Shown here: positions 27,701 through 38,221 of the stretch, in pieces
Layout of the letters: every line of letters starts with the position of its first letter
Position numbering within the stretch: the first letter of the stretch is position 1
Assembly (NCBI RefSeq): GCF_003286085.1
Contig: NW_020825294.1
Span: forward strand, 496,001-560,000
Direction of reading: 5' to 3'
Source: Drosophila persimilis
Lineage: Eukaryota; Arthropoda; Insecta; Diptera; Drosophilidae
DNA length: 64,000 bases
Position numbers and translations under genes: made by a program
Notes under the pieces: generated by a model
What the model was told of the DNA's origin: nothing
Database searches by the model: none
What the model saw: only the letters and a program-made list of their open reading frames with translations

Positions 27701-30700
27701 TTTATATCGGAATATACGAGTAGGAGTACGTGTGGGTTTGTATATTCAAGTCATTTCGGCGGGGCAGACATAATTCAGTGGCAGAACGAACAGTTTATGG
27801 GGGCCGAGTTCAATGGCCCAGACAAAACCGAATCATCATCAGTTTGCTAATTGCATCTTGGCCAACCAATTATTTGCGGTTTCGGCCAGTTTGTTATAGC
27901 CTTATAGGGGTCCTCATAACTCGACGGGCAGGCAGGCGCTGCGTAATGAGCCGCACGTGCTCTTTATGTGCAGCATTTGCATTCAATCATTTCTCAATTA
28001 ATTCCCCCTCTTTATTTCCAGTTGGTCTCCAGCAATCCGAACCAGCGGAACTGGCGCGGCATCCTCATCGCCCTCCTGGTCATCATCATTGTCCTCGCCC
28101 TGATTGTTACTTCGGTGGTGAGTGCCCCAACAACACATTTCTCATTCGAATTTTATACAATCTCACAGCATGGTTTTTGGTTATTGTTTAATGCTCGTTG
28201 CGGTGGCCATCAGCCGCACATTGTACACCGAAAACACACACAATGGCTGTACTCCTTAATTAGATTCCCAGCCAACACAATCTCATTTGCAGACAAAACA
28301 GACAAATGTCGGTGAAGCTGAAACCCAAAATTGATAGAACAAATGTAAAATACAATTACCATTAGTTTTCCCCCACACAGAAAAAATACACAAAACAAGA
28401 GAAAATAAATTCACAAATAGTTGACCAGCAGACCAACAGAAAAATACACAAAGTCGAGGTAAAATCGTTAGAAAAAGAAGATGTCTAGCAAATGCGAAGC
28501 AAAAAATACTCTTAGCTACAACATCACAGGGACCTTCCTGAGTAAAATAGAACGTCTCCCCACAAATAAAAATGCACACTGAAGTGCTATTTTTATCGGT
28601 GTACAAAACTTTTGTGTTCTGTTATTTTATTCATTTCTAAATATATGTACAAACCAAACCCTCAAAGAAAACAAAAACAAATTCTCTGTAATTTACAAAA
28701 GGTTGGTGAAAGTTTTCCCTTTTTAATTGGAACCAATTTGCAAATTTCAACAACGCACACTTTTTGTGGCCTACTTTTGGGCGCTTGCCGAAATTATTTC
28801 ACCAAAAAAAAGATGAGGGAAAACTGAAACTGCCATTAAATATAAATGTTTATGTATATGTGTATATTTAACAAAACCAAAAATCTGATAAATTTATGTG
28901 TGTAAATACGTTACGTTCTTTTTTGTCTCCTGTCTGTTTGTTTCCCAATTTTTTTCGCAATTTTTGTGGCTGCCTGATCAAACATTTTTACACACCCACA
29001 CATTTGTTGTCCATTTGTTGTCGTGTGCTTGTGCGTGTGTGTGTGTGTCATTGTAATTGTAATTGCATCTGTGTCGTCTGTATATGTATCTGTGTCGATG
29101 TGTCTGTGTGCGTGAGTGGGCAGAAAACAACATATAAAATTTCTACATATTTCAAAAAAGGTGCTGCTCACGCCCCCCGATGAGGGACCGCGCGTCAAGG
29201 GGCAACGCATCAAGCTGCAGGACATAGTCGATGGCCTCTACATGCCGCAGCACGCCAACGGCAGCTGGATCGATGGTGGGTTCTATCATTCGCCCAACGA
29301 TGTCCATTCGAATCGCTTTTAATTTCCGCTTTTCCACTTTTTTTTCCCTGCTCCCCATCTATGTTTTTTGCAGGCGAAGAGTTCCTCTATCAGGACCATT
29401 TGGGTCGCATCTGTCTGCTGAATGCAGCCAATCGCTCGGAACGTGTCCTCATGTCCAATGTGACATTTGTAAGTACATTTGTGTCCAGTCCAGGCCCTCA
29501 AACCCTAGCCAAAGCATAGCCTTTGTTTGCTTATTGCTTATCTCTCGGCGAAAGTACAAATATTTGCTCCGTCTTATTTACGACGAGCTCTAGGGAAGAG
29601 GGAGGTGCTCTAGCCGCAGTCCCAGTCGTAGTCGTAGTCGTAGTCGTAGTCCTAGGAGGTTGGCCATATCTCGAGTGTACACACTCGACTTGGCAATGTT
29701 AACTGATATTATGGCGCTCGCACAAAAGTAGGCAAAACAAATGGGCCAAGTTATCGCGTGTGGGGGAGGAGTCCCCCCTCCACCCCCCACTCAATCCAAC
29801 GCGATAACGATAAAAGGCAAAAAGATTTTTATGTCAATGACTGGGTAAACACACATATGATAGAAGCAAAGGAAGTGCGGGGGCGGAAAGGGACTACCGC
29901 ACGGAGGTAAAACGTTTTCCAAATGAATAATGCGCGAGCTGAAATTGAAAAACAAACAAATAAAGCAAAAGCGAAAGCAATAGCAACAGCCAAATGAAAA
30001 TGAAAGAAAAAGCCAAGGCAAAACAAGCAGCAAGAGGCGGAGGAGAAAAGGCGACTAAGTTTCTCTTTGGGGAAACGATGGGGGAGAAGTGGAATTTCGA
30101 CTAGCTCGAGGGGCCAAATATGCATCTACCAGCAACAAGTGCAATAACTTGAGTCAACAGCTGCCAGCCAGAGAGCAAAATAATTAATGTCTGGCCCGAA
30201 AACACCGAAACCGAAAAAGGGCGGAAATGAGCAGTCAGAAGAACAAAATGGAATTGCATATTCATGGCCATAGGAATAGGAGTAGTCGAGCTGTCGTCGG
30301 GGCATCGGGGATCAAGAGTAAGCCATGAATAGCTGAAAGCCAAACATTAACTTCAATCTGGAAAAGGAATATGGTTACTGAATGCTAAAACTCTTTGGCT
30401 TTGGCTTTAGCTGGGGCTGTGGCAACTTTTGGCATTCAATTGCCATAAACAATGCCACAAAATTTTGAACATTTTGCGACACCAGAAAAGCCACGTACAA
30501 ACTTCCGCCATTTTGCGTGCGAGAATCCGAAAAGACCATTAAAATTTTAATTAAAAGTTGCGTATACGCAACACAGCGTGTGGCAGGAGCATAATTTTAA
30601 TACAATTTTAATTTTCGCCCCCTTCGGAACAGAAAACCCTGGCCCCCTTCACCTTCACCATATCGGCGGACAAGCGTTACCTGCTCTTGGCCCAAAATGT

Positions 30701-33700
30701 TGTGAAATTATTCCGCCACTCGTATCTGGCCCAATACACGCTCTACGATATACAGACCAGGTGAGTGGTGCTCTGTCCAATTGCAGGAGGCCATCTATAG
30801 GGTAATTTAACTTGTAATCCCCCCATCCGATGGATAGCGAGAGCATCAAGCTGCGGCACAGTCCACACCAGGATGAATGGCCATATCTGCACTACGCCCG
30901 CTTCAGCCCCAGGGGCAATGGATTGGTCTGGGTGCAGAGCTACGATATATACTATAGGAAGGAGGCACGCGGCACCACGGCACATCGCATCACCCACGAC
31001 GCAGTGCCCGGAGTGGTCTACAATGGCATTCCCGATTGGCTGTACGAAGGTACAGTCCATGCTGTCCACTGAACAGTATAATTCGATCGAAGTACGAGTA
31101 TCATGGAAACATATTCCAATTTCCCCTTTGTTTCGCATTGCAGAGGAAATCCTTCATGCAAATAATGCGATTTGGTTGTCCGACACTGGCCAACTGATGC
31201 TCTACGCCACCTTCAACGACACGCACGTCCAAGAGCAGCACTTTGCCTGGTACGGTACGACGGGTCCATCCGGTGGGGCTGCATCAGCAGCAGCTGCAGC
31301 CGGAGCCGGAGCCGCAGGCACGCCCGGAGGAAGTGGTGGCTCGTCGTCGTCGGGAGGGGGGAGTAATCCGTATGCCAACCTCTACCCGGAAATCAGATCC
31401 TTACGGTAAGTCGTGACCCCATTATGGGGCTTTTGGCTATATCACTTTTCGATTATGTGTTAATGATGCCCTGCTCTCTCTCGTGACTGTCGTTAGACCT
31501 AATGGCCTCCCCCTAGCACAATGCTTAAAATTCATGAAGTAAAAGAGCTGAACCTTTTCACAGGCAGGTGGATGTCTGACAGTGGCTTTAACCTTTTTCG
31601 GAAGGGACCCCTCTAGCCCGCACTCGTTCGCTTTTCTTAGACGTAGTGACAGATTCGGTCCCTGAAATTAGTTTTCGGGGGCCAAAGACAAAACAACAGA
31701 GCAACATAGCCACCTAAGCAGTCTGTAGCATATTAACAGCAGAGAGAGAGAGTGGGAGTAGGAGTGGGAGTGTGGGTTCTCCAGCCTCGTTGATCTCCTG
31801 TCAATTGGGTTTGATAAATTGCTAGAAAAGGTCTGCCCGAAAATAGGGCATGTGGAAAGAAGTTTAGTTCGAGTCAAGAATGTGGATGAAAATTAATGAA
31901 TGGTTCAACAGAAACAGGCAGCTTAACTTAAAATAAAACTCTTCCTATCATATCCAACAGCTATCCAAAGCCAGGCACTCAAAATCCCACAATAACTTTA
32001 CGGGTGGCCGACCTCAAGGATCCAAAGAAGGTGCACATCACGAACCTACGACCGCCGCAAATTATAGCAAACGAGTAAGTGGATGCAAGACAGGTTCCCC
32101 TGAAGGCTCGTGCCTCTAATTTTCCCTCCTCCCTCCACCCTTTACAGAGATCATTACTTTAGCAGCGCCAGCTGGGTAAGTGGCACAGAGATCGCTGTGG
32201 TCTGGCTGAATCGGCCCCAGAACATATCCGTGGTCAGTGTGTGCAAGAGCCCGTCGTTCGAGTGCATTGAGGTGAGTGCTGCGCCAAACCACTAAATGAC
32301 CCAATGACCCCAGCCAGCAATCGTCTCCTATCCTTTGCAGACCCATCGGGTGAGTGGCGATGGACGCGGCTGGGTGGACACCGTCTCCGTGCCACTGTTT
32401 GCGGCCAATGGGAGTATCTATGTGGCCATCTCTCCATTACGCGATGGCCTGTTTGGTAAGTGAGCCATATGTCAATTTGGGTGCTTTTGGATTTGCGCTT
32501 TGTTCCAGCGGTTGAAGGTGCCGGTAATACAATGCCTCTTCCCTTCCCTTTCGTTCCGTTTCGTCTCTTCTTCCGGCGCTCGATAATCGCAGGCTATTTC
32601 CGGCACATCGTGCACGTGGACATCGACAATAACCGGGTGCTGCCCCTCACCCATGGCCCCTACGAGGTGAATCGATTGTTACACTGGGACCAGCTGGATA
32701 ATTGGATGTAAGTACCTTCCGGTAGAAGGGAGGGTTGGATTGGAATTCCACTGAACCCGGTTTGACTTCTCGCAGCTACTTCCTGGGGACTCCGGAGCGT
32801 CTGCCCTCGCAGCAGCATCTCTACCGCGTATCCGCTCTGCCCGCCCGCCAGGGACAGGCCCTGCACTCGCCCGACTGCCTCACGTGTCCCGCCCTGATGC
32901 AGCGCTCCGATAGCTACGAGGAGGGTCACACCAAGTCGCCGCCGAAGCTGGTGACGGCCTGGGATGACGACTGGGAGGATTCCGAGGAGGTGGAGGCCCA
33001 GGCACCGCCACCGGCCATGCCTCTGGAGCAGCAGGCGCGTCCCGGACGCGGACAGAGGCCACCGCTGCCACCGCCACCCAGCGATTGTCTCTACCATGAG
33101 GCACAGTTTCCCATTACTCTGCAGGCGCGCTACGTCCTTGTCGAGTGCCTGGGCCCCGTCGTTCCCACCTCCATTATCTATGGCCTGAAGTCGACCATCC
33201 CATCGAGCTCCAAGGTCAACCGTCAGAGCACCCAACAAGAGGAACCCCCAACGGAGGGCGGAGAGGAGAAGGCAGACGTCGAACCCAAGTCCCAGTTTTT
33301 GGAGCTACTCGTCACGATCCAGAATAATACGCGACTCAAGGAGAAAATGGCCAAGACCGCGCTGCCGCAGATGAAGACCTTCCCGGTAATGATCTCCGGC
33401 GGCTATCATGCCCAGGTGCGGCTCTACCTGCCGCCCGTGCTGCGTGAGGACGAAATCACGCGATATCCCACCATTCTGCATGTGTATTCGGGTCCGGGCA
33501 CTCAGCTGGTCACCGATCGCTGGCATGTCGACTGGAACACCTATTTGTCCGGCAGCAAGGATTACATTGTCGTCGAGATCGATGGACGCGGCTCCGCGGG
33601 TCAGGGCTACCAACTGCTCCACGAGGTCTACAAGCGTCTGGGCAGTGTCGAGGTCTCCGATCAGCTTGAGGTCAGCGAGTATCTGCGCGACAACCTGCAC

Positions 33701-36138
33701 TTTATCGATTCCCGACGAATGGGTGTCTGGGGCTGGAGCTACGGCGGCTATACAGCTGCTCTGGCACTCGCCGGCCAGCAGGATATCTTCCAGTGCGGTA
33801 TAAGTGTTTCACCGGTCACCAATTGGAAGCTATACGGTGGGTTTTGTGGTCTTTTAAGGATCCTAGAGATGTAAGGATAATCTTTATCATTCCAGACTCT
33901 ACCTATGCCGAACGCTATCTGAGTTTTCCCAATGTCACGGACAACTACAAGGGCTACGAGGAGAGCGATCTGTCCAAGTATGTGGACAATCTGCGCGATC
34001 GTCAGTTCCTGCTCGTCCATGGCACAGCCGATGACAATGTTCATGTCCAGCAATCGATGGTCCTGGCGCGATCTCTGACCAGCAAAGGAGTGCTCTACAA
34101 GCAGCAGATCTATCCAGATGAGGGCCACAGTTTGTCGGGAGTTAAGCGGCACCTTTATCGCTCTATGACCGCATTTTTCGAGGACTGTTTCAAGAAGCTG
34201 GTGAGTGCTTGTGCCGTAGAATTGTTTACACTTTTCTTTTGTATTCCAAACCATTTATTTTTGTATTATATTCTGCCACTCTCCTACCACAATTATATCA
34301 ATATATATATATATAACTCTCTCTTTCTCCTGCTCTCCAAAAAACAATATATATCTCACCCACCAAACTCACCGCCAAAAAAATACCACAACAAATGCCA
34401 TTTCCTTTTCGGTTACCTCTTTTCGGTTCTGTATTTTGTCCTTACATTCTTCCTCCCTCGTGTAGATCGATCAGCAGCAACAAAATCAAACAGATTCCAT
34501 GGATTTCCTGGACTTCCATAGTTTCTATGGGCGCTAATTTTGATTCCACATCCCCCCATCCTTCAGATACGATACTAGGTACAGTCGTCGTTGTCTATTC
34601 TCGTCCATTGTATTTTGCCTTCGTCGTCGTTTTCTCATTGTTTTCTAATTGTAATCCTGAATTTTGGTTTTCATTGATGTTGTTCTCGTTGTCATTAGCT
34701 ACTCGGAAATACTCGTACTCGTAATCTCAATCTGTTAAGAGTTTATTCGCTGTTTCAATGTCTTTAAATGTGTCAATTTTTTAGGGGCGGGGACCGTCAA
34801 AAATCTTTTTCTTTTTGCTTTGAAAGTTTTGCTTTGAAATACTGAATATTTATAATTTTAATACTTGTAGATGCCCTTCCTTTCCCCTACATCCTAACTG
34901 AAAATATTATAAAAATACTCAAATACAAATACAACTTGATTGCCTTTAAAAGCCTAAAGCGCTTGCTTTAATCCTAGCATACATCAAAAATACCACAAAA
35001 ATCCCTACCATACTAATATTACCATGCATAACCCATCAACCTATGTTTCTCCCATTTTCCCTGCTCATTCATTTTTCTATTCATGCGGCTTTTTTCTAAT
35101 TTCATAACTTTTAAGTGGAAAACAGGCGAAAAAACTTAGCTAATCCGAGACCCCACCTTCCTGTACGCCACTTTCCCGGTTCGTTTCGCTCTTAATTTAA
35201 TATGAAACGCGTTGAATCCGAAATACACTTGTTACACTTTAGGCTTACCCGCGGCTTACGAGTCACCGGGAATCATTCACGGTCCCCTAGCCCTAGCCCG
35301 CGCCATACTCTTACATGTATGTATGCTTGTTGGTGGTTTCTGGGGTTCTGGGGGGGGGCCTTTTCTCCGTGATGCGTGGCAAAGTGCGGAGTTTTGCGGC
35401 TTTCCGTTGAGTTCGGTTAAATTTAGTTGAGTTTAGTTTGGTATTTCTTTTCTTGTTGGGTTGTTCTGGGTGTCTTGCAAGTTGTTCCAACTTTATTTTG
35501 CTGCTGTTTTGCTGTTGTTATGAGTTCTATCGTTTTCCTTCGCCTTCGCCTCTTCCAAGTCTTACTCTTCAGCAAGTTTTCTTTTTGGTTCAAACATCTC
35601 TTTCTCAGTCTCTTCCGAATCGTACTCTATGCAAGTTTTTCTTTCTGGCTTAGTCCTAATTTCACGTTTATTCTTTTGGTTGTTTCACACAAATTATTTT
35701 GGCTGTCCTACATAATGTCTGTATGTATGTTTGTATATTTTTTCTATTTGGTTGCGTCTATAAGTGTGTGCGAGTGTGTATATTTTATTGGGACTTGCTG
35801 TTGCTCGATGTGTGTTTTCCTTTTATCCAGATACAGATACAGATACAGATACAGAAACAGATACGCAAAGAACACAGACAACCCCACACAGACACTTGCT
35901 ACTTTACCTAAATGTTTGCTTATGCCTTGATTGTGTCTCTATCTCTCTTTCTGTCTGTCTACCTGTACTCCTCCTTTATAACTCTCTATATCTATATACT
36001 TTCTGCCTATCAAAGTAGCGAATAATTGATGTATTTTTTGGAAAACTCATTCAAAACGAATTTCTATCTACCAAAACACAACAGGTGCCCCCGGAGTCGA
36101 AGGCTGGCCTGGGCAATGGCGGCGATATGCAGCAATAA
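21783..36138 (+). CDS. Type II membrane dipeptidyl-peptidase, DPP4/DPP6/DPP10 family
   Basis: Spliced gene of 941 or 947 residues. Exons: 21783-21812, 28022-28117, 29161-29275, 29374-29468, 30633-30760, 30838-31049, 31144-31405, 31961-32074, 32148-32271, 32341-32455, 32593-32707, 32776-33836 and 33896-34200, then 34466-34537 or 36085-36138. All joins keep frame and use GT/AG sites. Residues 1-22 are cytoplasmic. A membrane helix at 23-45 ends in TSVVLLTP, as in DPP6/DPP10. An extracellular beta-propeller follows, then an alpha/beta-hydrolase domain (about 660-924). Catalytic Ser790 (GWSYGG), Asp868 (GTADDNVH), His900 (DEGH), oxyanion Tyr706 and the substrate-clamping DWLYEEE (221-227) are all present. 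An active enzyme releasing N-terminal dipeptides is therefore likely, unlike vertebrate DPP6/DPP10. It exceeds DPP4 (766) and DPP6 (865) in length because of low-complexity inserts near 264-300, 514-570 and 615-650. The sequence does not say which Drosophila DPP gene this is. Confidence 0.93.
21813..28021 (+). other. Large intron of the peptidase gene
   Basis: The intron lies between the start-codon exon (donor GAG/GTAATT at 21,813) and the membrane-segment exon (acceptor TTTCCAG ending 28,021). About 6.2 kb without a supported gene on either strand. It contains a TTA trinucleotide run at 26,447-26,467, GAGA tracts near 22,381 and 26,251, and C/T-rich patches. Drosophila genes with intricate neural expression often hold enhancers in such introns, but no specific regulatory site can be named here. 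Confidence 0.8.
26447..26467. repeat. TTA trinucleotide microsatellite
   Basis: Seven TTA units inside the large intron of the peptidase gene. Confidence 0.85.
28118..29160 (+). other. Second intron of the peptidase gene
   Basis: The intron separates the membrane segment from the first extracellular residues. Its donor is GTGAGT and its acceptor follows an AT-rich tract ending AAAAAG. It is AT-rich with a GT-rich patch near 29,034-29,050. No gene is seen in it. Confidence 0.8.
29469..30632 (+). other. Fourth intron of the peptidase gene, with a GTAGTC repeat
   Basis: The intron lies between the exons ending 29,468 and starting 30,633. It contains a short GTAGTC hexamer array at about 29,622-29,651 and otherwise A-rich unique sequence. 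No coding or RNA gene is supported. Confidence 0.75.
29622..29651. repeat. GTAGTC hexanucleotide array
   Basis: Four to five near-perfect GTAGTC/GTCGTA units within a peptidase intron. Confidence 0.75.
31406..31960 (+). other. Seventh intron of the peptidase gene
   Basis: A 555-base intron, donor GTAAGT and acceptor CCAACAG. It has a short GA tract at 31,741-31,752. No other feature is seen. Confidence 0.8.
34466..34537 (+). CDS. Alternative last coding exon A of the peptidase (23 codons)
   Basis: The acceptor ends TGTAG at 34,465 and is preceded by a pyrimidine-rich tract. The exon joins in phase 0 to the GTGAGT donor at 34,201. It adds 23 residues, a Gln-rich start followed by [13 protein letters not shown] and a TAA stop. 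In a type II protein this tail is extracellular, at the end of the hydrolase domain. It is mutually exclusive with exon B because it carries its own stop. No poly(A) signal is obvious close by, so it may instead be a stop-containing internal exon. Confidence 0.6.
   Translation: MDQQQQNQTDSMDFLDFHSFYGR
34538..36084 (+). other. Stretch between the two alternative last exons
   Basis: T-rich sequence between exon A and exon B that serves as the 3' untranslated region or intron, depending on the isoform. An AGATAC hexamer array lies at about 35,830-35,861. Several plus-strand open frames are low-complexity Phe/Leu/Cys-rich and are not credible proteins. Confidence 0.6.
35830..35861. repeat. AGATAC hexanucleotide array
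   Basis: About five AGATAC units, the last ones diverged, between the alternative last exons of the peptidase gene. Confidence 0.8.
36085..36138 (+). CDS. Alternative last coding exon B of the peptidase (17 codons)
   Basis: The acceptor ACAACAG ends at 36,084. The exon joins in phase 0 to the same donor at 34,201 and adds 17 residues ([17 protein letters not shown]) before TAA at 36,136. The codon choice (GTG CCC CCG GAG TCG AAG, GGC CTG GGC) matches the rest of the gene, which favours a true coding exon. Untranslated sequence with many A-rich stretches follows. Confidence 0.65.
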   Translation: MPPESKAGLGNGGDMQQ

Positions 36139-36737
36139 ACATAATTTAGAGATGGAATAATTCTGATTGCAAAACTCAAAACGGAACGTGGGAACGAAAT
36201 GGTTTTTTTGTAAATTGCATTAAATGTGATTTATCGTTTACGACACAAACCAAACACAGAGATACCGAAACACACAGCCAGCAGGAGAACCCTATTAACC
36301 ACTAAGTTAAATGGCATTTTGTTGAAAATTAATAAGCAAAGAAGAACACTACTACGAATGATCAAGGAAAACAAGGAAACAAGTGTGTCCTGTGAAAAGG
36401 CAAAGCAAGTGTGCCCAGAGCCCTGACAAAAAGCAGAACACGAAAAGGCCAAACCAGTGTGCCCATAGCAGCGGAAACAAACCACGAATGTTTATGGCAC
36501 GAGTATGCGGATAAAAGTAGCAAAATCAACATGGTTGTGAAAACATAACTTACACACAGAGGCACAGACACAGAAACAGACACAGATAAAAACATGCACA
36601 CGCACACACCTCCAATCTACACCTATACAAGCATACACTGAGCGCAAAAGAGGGAGAGCGACCGCGGTGCGCACAAAGGTAGGCAATAAAAAATTCGCAT
36701 GCGGCTTTTCTTCGGTGACAGGTGTGACATTTTAATG

Positions 36738-36920
36738 CCCTTGCAGAGGGTATTACCACTTTGAGTGAAATTTCAACAACGGATGTTCAAACTAGAATTA
36801 TTCGTGATCCATGTGTCAAAATTTTGGAAAATACTGTCCCCAAATTCAAAAGCTTTCTTTCACTCGCTCTGCAAGGGTATTAAGCGCTTCGGTTATCCGA
36901 ATCTGCCTTTCTTTATTGTT
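36738..36920 (+). mobile_element. Short INE-1/DINE-1 (Helitron-related) copy
   Basis: It begins with CCCTTGCAGAGGGTATTA and ends with CTGCAAGGGTATTAAGCG followed by a small hairpin (TTCGG-TTAT-CCGAA at 36,888-36,901) and CTGCCTTTCTTT. These are the two characteristic ends of INE-1/DINE-1, the most abundant Drosophila non-autonomous Helitron-related family. The middle is short and diverged. It has no coding capacity. Confidence 0.7.
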
Positions 36921-38172
36921 GATTTTTTATTTTATTTTGTTTGCTATAACTTATGCAGTTTTGCATAAATTTCCAATGAAGAGAAAACAGAAATAAAATT
37001 GAAAACACACATTTATTGAAGAGGCAAACAAGAACCAGCTGAGGTTTGAGGTGTGCGGCGTTCGGCCAGAACGGAAATTGCCACCATAAATCAAATTTGA
37101 CAACGTTCTAAATGGCATTTTTTGGTGGTGAAACACACACATTTTTATCATTTGCTAAAATTCTTAATGGCTGATGCGGGCAGAAAGCACAGAGCCCATA
37201 AATTCTACATAAATTGATGAAGTTTTGCTCATAATTGAAAAGTGGAGAAGAGATTGAAAATAATTTAGAGTAACTTTATTTCCGATTAAAGAGTGTTTTC
37301 ATTTGCATAGCTATCTTTAAGACACTCTTTCTCTAATATGAATGCTGTTAATCGCACATTCTATGATTGAATTTTATCATAAAATTTACTGCCACCAAAA
37401 CACAAACGAAATTAAACAGAATAATGTCCGAGAGATATGGTCGTTGTCCCCTCAGCTGGGGAAAACGAGAAAGAAAATACGTTTGCAGTAAAGTTTAATT
37501 AAATCCAATGGAATAAAAACACAACACAGCAACACAGCCATAAATAAAAAGCATAAATAATTGAAATGAAACGGAATGTTGGAACCAGAGACGCAGGCAG
37601 GCACGCAGGCAGCCCTGCATGAAAATAATTTCGAATAAAAACTGAATTGAATTCGCAGCAAGCAAACAGCAGAAAAACGCAAAATGGCCAAAGTAAAATT
37701 AAATTAAAGAGGAGAAAATATACTATGCGATAAACTCCAACAACAACAACAAGAAAGAATGAAAATTATAAAGAAAATAAACAAATTTAATAGTTTAAAT
37801 GCATGTAAGTAGCGCAACAATATTTCAAATATTTAATAGACAAATTGAATCGTTTTTGTTAATTATTTTGTATTGCCACAAGAACTTCAATTTCGACTTT
37901 GAAGGCATGGCAAAGTACATTTCTAAAGGAGAAAGTAGTAGTGAAAGTAGAATTAACCAAGAAACTAGTCCATAAGCGAAGGTGAACTAACGAGTTAAAT
38001 GAAAATGAGAAAAAAAGGTCAAAAATAGCTGCGATACACATTAAACATTAAAAAGAAAAAGAATGACAAAATAATGCTCGAATTGTATGCAAAACTGCGA
38101 CTGTCACAGGCGCAGGAGCAGGCAACGTTGACAAAGGACAAAGGCACTGAGGCGCCAATGACACTGCATCGC

Positions 38173-38221
38173 ACAGACAGACAGACAGACAGTCCCATTC
38201 CCAGTCCCATTCCCAGTCCCA
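38173..38221. repeat. AGAC microsatellite followed by a 12-base minisatellite
   Basis: Five AGAC units are followed by about two and a half copies of the 12-base unit CAGTCCCATTCC. Confidence 0.8.

Noticed and set aside
34201-34521. Continuation of the peptidase frame past 34,200 for about 107 codons
   Set aside because: It reads through a consensus GTGAGT donor into Phe/Tyr/Ser-rich sequence over a T-rich intron. It looks like intron retention at most, not a designed C-terminus.
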